In this document: positions 17,390 to 23,682 of the stretch, piece by piece
Numbering within the stretch: position 1 is the stretch's first letter
How the letters are laid out: each line of letters begins with the position of its first letter
Assembly: GCF_003034965.1 (NCBI RefSeq)
Contig: NZ_PZKE01000020.1
Coordinates: 1 to 38,779, forward strand
DNA: 38,779 nucleotides
Origin: Fuscovulum blasticum DSM 2131
Lineage (GTDB): Bacteria; Pseudomonadota; Alphaproteobacteria; Rhodobacterales; Rhodobacteraceae
Direction of reading: 5' to 3'
The notes under the pieces: model-generated
What the model saw: only the letters and a program-made list of their open reading frames with translations
Databases searched by the model: none
Told to the model about the DNA's origin: nothing
Made by a program: the position numbers and the translations under genes

Positions 17390-18087
17390 CACGCCCCCGC
17401 AATCCGCCGCGCGACCACGCGGGAAATCCATTCCGACAACAGCAGAGCCGTCATGGCGATGGCAATGGCGATCAGCACCAGACGAAAGGCCTGCGGTTCC
17501 CCGCCCGGCACCTGCAGGAAGGCATAGATTGCCGAAGGCAGGGTCTGGGTTTGGCCGGGAATGTTCGACACGAAGGTGATGGTGGCGCCGAACTCTCCCA
17601 TCGCCTTGGCAAAGGCCAGGATGCTGCCGGCCAGGATGCCGGGCAGGATCAGCGGCAGGGTCACGGTGGCAAAGACCCAGGGCCGCGATGCCCCCAGCGT
17701 GCCGGCCGCCTGTTCCAGCTTCGGATCGACCGCCTCGATCGCCAGCCGGATCGCCCGCACCATCAGCGGAAAGGCCATCACGCCCGCGGCCAGCGCGGCG
17801 CCCGTCCAGCGAAAGGCGAAGACAAGGCCCAGCGTCTGGTCCAGCCAGGCGCCGATCACGCCCTTGCGGCCAAAGGTCAGCAGCAGAAGATAGCCGGTCA
17901 CCACCGGCGGCAGGATCAGCGGCAGATGCACCAGCCCGTTCAGCACCTGCTTGCCCGGAAAATTCCACCGCGCCAGCGCATGGGCCACGAAGATGCCCAG
18001 CGGCAGGCTGACCACCGTCGCCAGCGCCGACACCTTCAGCGACAGCCAGACCGCCTGCGCCTCGGCCGGGGAAAGCCAGCCCGTCAT
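17389..18087 (-). CDS. modB: Molybdate ABC transporter permease ModB
   Basis: 232-aa inner-membrane permease with about five to six hydrophobic helices. The ABC-permease EAA loop, EQAAGTLGASRPWVFATVTLPL, lies in the middle and contacts ModC. Its length is typical of ModB. It begins MTGWLSPAEAQAVWLSLKVS. It is the first gene of a modBC pair; no periplasmic binding-protein gene (modA) precedes it. A Mo-box-like dyad lies 52-73 nt upstream. Confidence 0.95.
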   Translation of the reverse strand: MTGWLSPAEAQAVWLSLKVSALATVVSLPLGIFVAHALARWNFPGKQVLNGLVHLPLILPPVVTGYLLLLTFGRKGVIGAWLDQTLGLVFAFRWTGAALAAGVMAFPLMVRAIRLAIEAVDPKLEQAAGTLGASRPWVFATVTLPLILPGILAGSILAFAKAMGEFGATITFVSNIPGQTQTLPSAIYAFLQVPGGEPQAFRLVLIAIAIAMTALLLSEWISRVVARRIAGA

Positions 18088-18138
18088 GCGGTAGCGTCCG
18101 GGGCAGGGCGGGGCGGTGGCGTCATGCGGGCCTGTCTC

Positions 18139-18160
18139 GTTATGTTCCGACAGACATAAC
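18139..18160. promoter_or_regulatory. Mo-box-like operator upstream of modBC
   Basis: A dyad, GTTATGT (18139-18145) and ACATAAC (18154-18160), has an 8-nt spacer. This resembles the molybdate-response dyads bound by ModE/MopA-type repressors (CGTTATAT...ATATAACG). It sits between the LysR gene and modB, where it could shut off modBC when molybdate is plentiful. The dyad is seen; the regulator is inferred and not encoded in the window. Confidence 0.6.
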
Positions 18161-18262
18161 AGCGCGGCCGCCCGCCGGATGCAAGGCCGGCCTTGCCCTT
18201 AACTGGCGATTGGCGCGGATCAGGGGCACCCCCTTGCGCGGGGCGACCAGAAATCCGGCAAG

Positions 18263-19129
18263 TCACAGACGCTTGCGCAGCCAGCGGATGAAATCCTGCA
18301 CCGGGGCGCGGGGCGGGCCATGCGGGGTGACGGCCCAATAGGCGGTTTCGGGCAGATCCCAGCCCGGCACCAGCCGCAACTGGCCGCTGGCAAGATGGTC
18401 GCGCAGCATCGCCTCGGTCGCGAACAGCAGGCCAAGGCCGCGCAGGGCGGCGGCAACGGCCAGCATCGGGTTCTCGATGTCCAGCGTCTGCAGGCGCGTG
18501 CGGTCCAGACCCTTGGCGGCCATCCAGCGTTCTTCCTCGGTATCGGCCAGGTTCACGATCCAGGGCAGCCCGGCCAGATCGGTGCCGGGCCGGTCCAGCA
18601 GCGCGGGCGCGCCCACCAGCACAATCCGGGTGCGGCACAAGAGCTCGGCCTCGCCATCGGGCCAGGGGCCCTTGCCGGACCGGATCGCCAGGTCAAACCC
18701 GTCGCGGCCAAGATCGGCCAGTTGCGAACTGGCCACCAGCGACACCGCGATTTCCGGGTGGCTGGCCCAGAATTCGGGCAGGGCGGGCACCATCACGTTC
18801 TGCGCAAAGCCCGGCGTCAGCGTGATGCGCAAGCCGCGGTGACGGTCGGCCTGCCGCAACCGGCCCAGCGTTTCGGCCATGGCCGCAAACCCGCCATTCA
18901 GCGCGGCCGCCAGCCGGCTGCCTTCCTCGGTCAGCTTCAGCGATCGCCCGGCCTCGGCAATCAGCCGCAGGCCAAGGTGCCGCTCCAGCCCGCGCACCTG
19001 CTGGGCCACCGCCGGATGCGTGACGTTCAGCACCCGCGCCGCCGCCGAGAACGACCCCAGCCGCGCCGCGGCCTCAAAGGCGCGCAGGCTGGGAAGCGGG
19101 GGCAGATCGCGCCAGTCGAACGGGGTCAT
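18263..19129 (-). CDS. LysR-type transcriptional regulator, GcvA-like
   Basis: 288 aa. The N-terminal winged HTH reads LPSLRAFEAAARLGSFSAAA followed by RVLNVTHPAVAQQVRGLE. The effector-binding domain follows (RGLRITLTPGFAQNVMVPAL, FDLAIRSGKGPW). The style is that of the GcvA subgroup. The start at 19129 gives MTPFDWRDLPPL, typical for this subgroup; upstream in-frame codons add an unlikely leader. It is transcribed in the same direction as modBC but separated from it by 175 nt, so a shared role is unproven. It may instead control the divergent small ORF at 19228. A dyad ATGCC-N9-GGCAT (19174-19192) in the divergent gap is a candidate site. Confidence 0.88.
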   Translation of the reverse strand: MTPFDWRDLPPLPSLRAFEAAARLGSFSAAARVLNVTHPAVAQQVRGLERHLGLRLIAEAGRSLKLTEEGSRLAAALNGGFAAMAETLGRLRQADRHRGLRITLTPGFAQNVMVPALPEFWASHPEIAVSLVASSQLADLGRDGFDLAIRSGKGPWPDGEAELLCRTRIVLVGAPALLDRPGTDLAGLPWIVNLADTEEERWMAAKGLDRTRLQTLDIENPMLAVAAALRGLGLLFATEAMLRDHLASGQLRLVPGWDLPETAYWAVTPHGPPRAPVQDFIRWLRKRL

Positions 19130-19227
19130 CTGAAAGCCTGGCTTAAAGGTTGTCAGCCGAGTTGTGCTGCATGATGCCCGGTTTTCAGGCATATTGCGAG
19201 AAAGGATTGCCCCACAGGACTTGTGCC

Positions 19228-19443
19228 ATGTTTCACCCCCCGAACCCCGACCTGATCGCCGCGCTGCGCCGCTTGCCCGATCCGGCGCTTGACGAAGGCC
19301 GTCTCGCCGAACATCGCCACACCCTGAGGCTGGCCCGGCGGGCCGCCCGCCGAACGCTCTTGCGGAACCGTCTGCGGCAGGTCTGGGCGGTCTGGCAGCG
19401 GCGGCCGACGCTGCCGCACGCCGTCCCTGCGACCGGGGGTTGA
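19228..19443 (+). CDS. Small arginine-rich hypothetical protein
   Basis: 71 codons, starting MFHPPNPDLIAALRRLPDPA and rich in Arg (RLARRAARRTLLRNRLRQVW). It is strongly basic with no signal peptide or membrane span. AGGAC lies about 8 nt before the ATG. It lies divergent to the LysR gene and ahead of the Rrf2 regulator. I do not recognise the family. The basic helix could bind nucleic acid or a membrane surface, but high-GC DNA also yields chance Arg-rich ORFs. Confidence 0.5.
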   Translation: MFHPPNPDLIAALRRLPDPALDEGRLAEHRHTLRLARRAARRTLLRNRLRQVWAVWQRRPTLPHAVPATGG

Positions 19444-19471
19444 ACGGGCGCAGGGTCTGGTATTGTTACGG

Positions 19472-19485
19472 CTGATCTAGATCAA
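19472..19485. promoter_or_regulatory. FNR/DNR-type palindrome upstream of Rrf2 regulator
   Basis: CTGATCTAGATCAA contains the perfect 12-bp palindrome TGATCTAGATCA (19473-19484). It differs by one base from the FNR/CRP-family consensus TTGAT-N4-ATCAA. It is centred about 70 nt upstream of the start codon at 19548. It suggests control by an oxygen- or NO-responsive FnrL/Nnr-type regulator. Confidence 0.6.
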
Positions 19486-19547
19486 TTTCTTTTTCCAGAT
19501 GTGAGATTACTGCTCCGTGCCAACGCCCTTGTTCGGCAGGAGATTCC

Positions 19548-19994
19548 ATGCGCTTGACCATGAGAGCCAATCTCGCGATGCGCGTCCTGATGCAATGTGC
19601 GGTCAATCACCCCAGGGTCATCCGGGCCGGCGACGTGGCGCAGGCCTGCAATGCCTCGGCCAACCATGTGGCGCAGGTGGTCAGCCAGCTTGCCGGGGCC
19701 GGGTATCTGCGCACGCTGCGCGGGCGCGGCGGCGGCATCGCGCTGGGCCGCCCGGCCGAGGCCATCCAGGTCGGCAAGGTTCTGCACCTGATCGAGCGCG
19801 AGGTGCCGCTGGCCGAATGTATGGCCGGCGACCAGAACACCTGTCCCCTCTGTGCCGTCTGCCGGCTGAAGGATGCGCTGTGCCGTGCGATGGACGCCTT
19901 TTATCGGGAACTTGAGACGGTCTCGCTGGCCGATCTGGTCACCGATAACGCAGGGCTGGTCGCGATCCTGAGCGCCGGGATGGAACCGGCCTGA
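19548..19994 (+). CDS. Rrf2-family Fe-S transcriptional regulator (NsrR/RirA-like)
   Basis: 148 aa. The N-terminal winged helix reads RAGDVAQACNASANHVAQVV to YLRTLRGRGGGIALGRPA. Cysteines at 91, 99, 102, 105 and 112 include the 91/99/105 spacing I associate with RirA. CRLKDAL and LADLV instead recall NsrR. Residue 8, an Asp ligand in NsrR, is Asn here. It therefore probably binds an Fe-S cluster and senses NO or iron, but which one is open. AGGAG lies 6 nt before the ATG, and an FNR-type palindrome is upstream. It converges on the che operon. Confidence 0.88.
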   Translation: MRLTMRANLAMRVLMQCAVNHPRVIRAGDVAQACNASANHVAQVVSQLAGAGYLRTLRGRGGGIALGRPAEAIQVGKVLHLIEREVPLAECMAGDQNTCPLCAVCRLKDALCRAMDAFYRELETVSLADLVTDNAGLVAILSAGMEPA

Positions 19995-20022
19995 TCTGCC
20001 GGTCCGGGCCGCTGCGGGGCGC

Positions 20023-20556
20023 CTAGAACAGCACAATATCGGTTTGCGGCCGTGCCGGGGCCGCGGCGCGCTGCGCCCGCGCGGCCTCGTCCAGATCGGC
20101 GTTCGGAATCAGCAACTGGCGGGCCTGCCCGGTGACGGGATCAAAGATCACCCGGCGGGCCAGCGTTCCGCCCAGACTTTCGGCCCGGCAGGGAATCCCC
20201 TCGGTCCTCAGGAAGCGGCGGGCAAATTCGGCGTTCGAGGCGCCGATGTCGCGCAGGTTCGCGGCGATCTTCGCCCCGCCGAACAGCTTGGCCTGCAAGC
20301 GGCCGCGCTGCGCCCCCGCCCGCAACAGCGCGTTGATCAGCACCTCCATCGCATGAACGCCATAGCGGATGTCGCCGCGGCCCCGGCGGTCCTGCGCCTG
20401 CGCCAGCAGAAAATGGTTCATCCCGCCCACGCCGCGCCGGTCATCCCACAGGCAGGCCGCCACGCAAGACCCCAGCATGGTGGACAGCCGGATGCCCGGG
20501 GTGTCCGACACGCGATATTCCCCCTGCACCACCTGCAGGATCTGCGGCCCCGTCAT
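20023..20556 (-). CDS. cheD: Chemoreceptor glutamine deamidase CheD
   Basis: 177 aa. The catalytic Cys31 is in TMLGSCVAACLWD and His48 is in GGMNHFLLA, with the same 17-residue spacing as in characterised CheD. The position of the third catalytic residue is Ser25. KLFGGAKIAANLRDIGASNAEF is also family-typical. CheD deamidates glutamines on chemoreceptors and can bind phosphatases or CheY. It is the last gene of the che operon; its ATG overlaps the cheB stop (ATGA). Confidence 0.95.
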   Translation of the reverse strand: MTGPQILQVVQGEYRVSDTPGIRLSTMLGSCVAACLWDDRRGVGGMNHFLLAQAQDRRGRGDIRYGVHAMEVLINALLRAGAQRGRLQAKLFGGAKIAANLRDIGASNAEFARRFLRTEGIPCRAESLGGTLARRVIFDPVTGQARQLLIPNADLDEAARAQRAAAPARPQTDIVLF

Positions 20557-21503
20557 CGGCCCGCCCCCTCGCGCCGGCGGTCGCGGCAATGCGCCAGCAG
20601 CTCGGCCCCGATCTTTCGCAGCGGCAGAACCTGCGCCGCCGCCCCGGCTTCGACCGCCGCCCGCGGCATTCCCCACACGACCGAGGTCGCGGCATCCTGC
20701 GCAATCGTATGCGCCCCGGCCTGCCGCAGCGCCAGCAGGCCGCGCGCGCCGTCGCGGCCCATCCCGGTCAGCAGGGCGGCCGCCACGCGCGGGCCAAACC
20801 GGGCGGCGCTGTCGAACAGCGCATCGACCGAAGGCAGATGCCCGCTGATCGCCGCGCCCGCCACCAGTTCGGCGCGCGGCGGATCGCCCGGCGCCAGCCG
20901 CAGGTGGCCGGCACAGCCCGCGCCCACCACCACCGTGCCCGGTGCCAGAAGAACGCCGGTCTGCGCCGGCACCACCCGCGCCGCCGAACAGCGCGCGAAA
21001 AGCCGGATCAGACTGTCCGAGAACGCCGCCCCCGTGTGCTGGACAATGGCCGTCGGCGGGCAATCGGCGGGGAAGGCGCCCAGAATGGTCAGCAAGGCCT
21101 CGATCCCGCCGGTCGAGGCGCCGATCACGATCAGCCGGTCCGCATGGAACCGCGCGCCTTGTCCCGGCAGGCCAGGCCGGTGCGGCGGGGGCGGGGGGGC
21201 CGCAACCTGCACCCGCCGCCACAGATCCGACAGCGCGGCCTCGTCGGGCGGCGGCGCGGTCGGGATCTCGATCCAGCCGATGCCCAGGATGGCGAACAGC
21301 GACACGAGCCCCCCGAATTCCGGGCTGCGCGCCAGATCGCGCGCGACCAGAACCACATCGGGCGGGTCGCGCTCGGCCAGAACATAGGCCGCCGACAGAT
21401 CGGCCGCCGTCCCCAGCAGGTGCAGCCCGGGCCGGGCCGCCGCATCCTGTGCCAGCCGCGCCGCCGCCGCCCCCTGCGGGGTGACGATCAGCACCCGCCG
21501 CAT
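20553..21503 (-). CDS. cheB: Chemotaxis methylesterase CheB with a degenerate receiver domain
   Basis: 316 aa. The C-terminal methylesterase domain is intact: Ser130 in GASTGG, His156 in VQHTG and Asp251 in TGMGRDG, with spacing that fits the Ser-His-Asp triad of enteric CheB. The N-terminal 100 residues resemble a receiver fold. However, the acidic pair is replaced by Thr8-Pro9 (VLIVTPQG) and the phospho-acceptor position by Ala54 (VVLVARDL). A Pro-rich linker (about 101-113) joins the two. Its activity is probably not controlled by phosphorylation in the usual way. GGGCAGG precedes this start; a GTG at 21605 would overlap the previous gene. Confidence 0.93.
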   Translation of the reverse strand: MRRVLIVTPQGAAAARLAQDAAARPGLHLLGTAADLSAAYVLAERDPPDVVLVARDLARSPEFGGLVSLFAILGIGWIEIPTAPPPDEAALSDLWRRVQVAAPPPPPHRPGLPGQGARFHADRLIVIGASTGGIEALLTILGAFPADCPPTAIVQHTGAAFSDSLIRLFARCSAARVVPAQTGVLLAPGTVVVGAGCAGHLRLAPGDPPRAELVAGAAISGHLPSVDALFDSAARFGPRVAAALLTGMGRDGARGLLALRQAGAHTIAQDAATSVVWGMPRAAVEAGAAAQVLPLRKIGAELLAHCRDRRREGAGR

Positions 21504-21579
21504 GGCCCTGCCCGAAGCCGGCGGCCCGCGCCGGGTCTGCCGATCCTGTTCCTGGTCCCCATGCGCCCGCTCCCCCGGG

Positions 21580-21945
21580 TCAGAACAATTCGGTCCGGGC
21601 CTCACCCGCCGGCCGGTCCTGCCCCGCCAGCGCCTGCCGCAGATCGGCCAGCCGCAGCCCCGCCAGCCCGGTCAGCGCGGCCTCGGGCAGGTGCAGGGGG
21701 CCGGCCGCGCGGGCCAGCGCCGCCAGCCAGTCGGCCAGATCGGCCAGCCGCTGGTCCAGCAGGTCGATCGCCTGCAACTCGGCCCCCAGCCGCCTGTCGC
21801 GAATCGCGCCCTCGTCGATCAGCCCATGCACCGCCAGTTCCACCCGCAGCACCACATCGCGGCAGCGCCGCACCTCCTGCGCGGTGCGGCCCAGCAGCGG
21901 GGCCAGCGGCGTGGCATCGCCGCCCTGTTCCTTCCCCCCGGTCAC
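21580..21945 (-). CDS. Helical che-operon protein with DxxxQ motif (possible CheT/CheZ-like phosphatase)
   Basis: 121 aa, starting at GTG in a GTGA overlap with the cheY stop. No named domain is obvious. It is predicted to be almost all helix, a hairpin of about 19-45 and 52-85 separated by a polar turn (GAIRDRRLG). The second helix carries ELQAIDLLDQRLADLADWL, with D61-x3-Q65. DxxxQ on a long helix is the catalytic pattern of the CheY-P phosphatase CheZ. Rhizobial che operons encode a short CheZ-like protein, CheT, in a comparable place. The function here is inferred from motif and context. It could also be an adaptor or scaffold. Confidence 0.75.
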   Translation of the reverse strand: MTGGKEQGGDATPLAPLLGRTAQEVRRCRDVVLRVELAVHGLIDEGAIRDRRLGAELQAIDLLDQRLADLADWLAALARAAGPLHLPEAALTGLAGLRLADLRQALAGQDRPAGEARTELF

Positions 21946-22328
21946 AGCGGCCCCACCACGCGCTCGATGCTGGCCTTCACCGTGGCCGTGGTGAACGGCT
22001 TGCGGATCAGGTTGTTCAGCCCCAGTTGCTGGCCCCGGCTCATCACTTCGGGCGTGGGCGACCCGGTGATCAGGATGAACCCGATGCGCTGGGTGGTCTT
22101 GTGCTGTCGCAACGCGCCCAGCAGGTCCAGCCCGGACAGGCCGGGCATGTTCATGTCGGAAATCACCAGATGCACCGGGTTCGCCGCCAGCTTGCCCAGC
22201 GCGGCGCGGCTGTCGGATTCGGTCACGAAATGCCGGATGCCGATTTCCTCCAGCGATTGCGAGATCAGCGCCCGGCTGACCGACATGTCATCCACCACCA
22301 TCACGCGGAGCGAATCCCTGAGGCTCAT
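21942..22328 (-). CDS. cheY: CheY response regulator (second copy in operon)
   Basis: 128-aa single receiver domain. The acidic pair is Asp13/Asp14 (VVDDMSVSR), the phospho-acceptor Asp58 (ISDMNMPGLSG), and the conserved Thr and Lys are Thr88 (LITGS) and Lys110 (IRKPF). It has no output domain, so it acts by binding the flagellar switch or as a phosphate sink for CheA. It overlaps cheR upstream (ATGA) and the 121-aa helical gene downstream (GTGA). It is distinct from the first CheY (25854), which suggests divided roles. Confidence 0.95.
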   Translation of the reverse strand: MSLRDSLRVMVVDDMSVSRALISQSLEEIGIRHFVTESDSRAALGKLAANPVHLVISDMNMPGLSGLDLLGALRQHKTTQRIGFILITGSPTPEVMSRGQQLGLNNLIRKPFTTATVKASIERVVGPL

Positions 22329-23224
22329 CTGTCGGTCCTTTCGCCAAGGGGGTGGGCGGGGTCATCGCGGCGGTAGGCGGTGATGCCGGCGCTGGTCACA
22401 AGGCCGGTCGCCGGCCCGTGCAGGCGTTCGGAATGGCCAATGCACAACAGGCCCCCGGGCCGCAGCAGCCGCGCCAGCCGCTGCCACAGCCGTTCCTGCG
22501 TCGGCTTGTCGAAATAGATGGCCACATTGCGGCAGAAGATCGCGTCGAAGGGCCCGCGCAGCGGCCAGTCCGCCATCAGGTTCAGCGCGGCGAAATGCAC
22601 CCGCCCCGCCGTTCCCGCCACGATCCGGTGGCGGCCGGGGCCGGCCGGCTCCAGATGCGCGCGCCGCAGCGGCTCGGGGATGGCGCGGATCTCGTCGCTG
22701 CCATAGGTGGCGCTGCGGGCGCGGTCCAGGATGGCGGGGTCAATGTCGGTGGCCAGGATGCGCAGGTTCAGCCGCGGCGCATCGGGCAGGGCGGCCAGCA
22801 CCGTCATCGCCATCGAATAGGGCTCGGGCCCGGCCGAACAGCCCGCCGACCACAGCCGCAACCGCCGCCCCGCCCGCAGGGCCGGCAGATGCGGCGTCAG
22901 GCAGATTTCTTCCAGCAGGCGGAAGTGATGCGCCTCGCGGAAGAAATGCGTGACATTGGTCGTCAGCGCCGACACCAGCTCGGCGCGCTCCTCCGCCCCG
23001 TCCGGACCGTCCACCCGCGCGCAATAGGCCGCGAAATCGGCGCAGCCCAGCGCCCGCAGCCGCCGCATCAGCCGCGATTGCACCAGATCCTTCTTGGCCG
23101 ATGGCAGGCTAAGCCCGAATTCGCGCTGCGCGATCCGGGCGATGCAGGCGAAATCCTCGTCGGTAAAGACCGGCTCGGCCGGGCCGCGCGGCGGGGTGGG
23201 GCGGGTCTGTGCCAGCGTATTCAT
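22325..23224 (-). CDS. cheR: Chemoreceptor methyltransferase CheR
   Basis: 299-aa SAM-dependent glutamate methyltransferase. The N-terminal helical domain (FTDEDFACIARIAQREFGL) precedes the Rossmann domain with LWSAGCSAGPEPYSMAM (SAM site), ATDIDPAILDRA and DAIFCRNVAIYF. It methylates receptor glutamates, opposed by the CheB encoded downstream. Its ATG overlaps the cheW stop (ATGA). Confidence 0.97.
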   Translation of the reverse strand: MNTLAQTRPTPPRGPAEPVFTDEDFACIARIAQREFGLSLPSAKKDLVQSRLMRRLRALGCADFAAYCARVDGPDGAEERAELVSALTTNVTHFFREAHHFRLLEEICLTPHLPALRAGRRLRLWSAGCSAGPEPYSMAMTVLAALPDAPRLNLRILATDIDPAILDRARSATYGSDEIRAIPEPLRRAHLEPAGPGRHRIVAGTAGRVHFAALNLMADWPLRGPFDAIFCRNVAIYFDKPTQERLWQRLARLLRPGGLLCIGHSERLHGPATGLVTSAGITAYRRDDPAHPLGERTDR

Positions 23225-23682
23225 GCCGCCTGTCGCCCCCGCGGCTGGATCACGGCGGCAAGGTCGATCACCCGCGTCATGCCGTCTTGCAGCGGGATCA
23301 CGCCGGTGATGCTTTGCCGGGTGCTGTCCGCGCGGATGTCCGGCGTGTCCTGCACCTGCGCCCGGTCCACCGACAGGATTTCCGACACCGCCTCGACCAG
23401 CAGCCCCACGGTCTGCGGGCCGATCATCGCCACCACCACCACGTTGCGCGGGTTTTCCGGCGTGGGGCCCAGCCCGAAACGCGCCGCAAGATCATAGATC
23501 GGAATGACCGATCCGCGCAGGTTCATCACCCCCAGCACCTCTTGCGGGGCATGGGGCAAGGGGGTGACGGCGGTCCAGCGGCGAATCTCGCGGACATGCG
23601 TGATGTCCAGCGAGAAACTTTGCCCGCCTGCGAAGAAGGTGACGAATTCCGCATCCTGACGCGCGGGATCAAGGGCTTGCAT
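23221..23682 (-). CDS. cheW: Chemotaxis coupling protein CheW
   Basis: 153-aa SH3-like CheW domain linking receptors to CheA: FVTFFAGGQSFSLDITHVREI, GVMNLRGSVIPIYDLAARFGL and GLLVEAVSEIL. The start at 23682 has AGGAG 7 nt upstream and lies within the end of cheA; an ATG at 23697 would add five residues. Operon position cheA-cheW-cheR is classical. Confidence 0.96.
   Translation of the reverse strand: MQALDPARQDAEFVTFFAGGQSFSLDITHVREIRRWTAVTPLPHAPQEVLGVMNLRGSVIPIYDLAARFGLGPTPENPRNVVVVAMIGPQTVGLLVEAVSEILSVDRAQVQDTPDIRADSTRQSITGVIPLQDGMTRVIDLAAVIQPRGRQAA

Noticed and set aside
17392-17968. N-terminal extension of modC through the modB region in the same open frame
   Set aside because: The frame stays open only because of high GC; modB occupies this DNA in another frame, and modC begins properly at 17389 with a normal ABC ATPase start.
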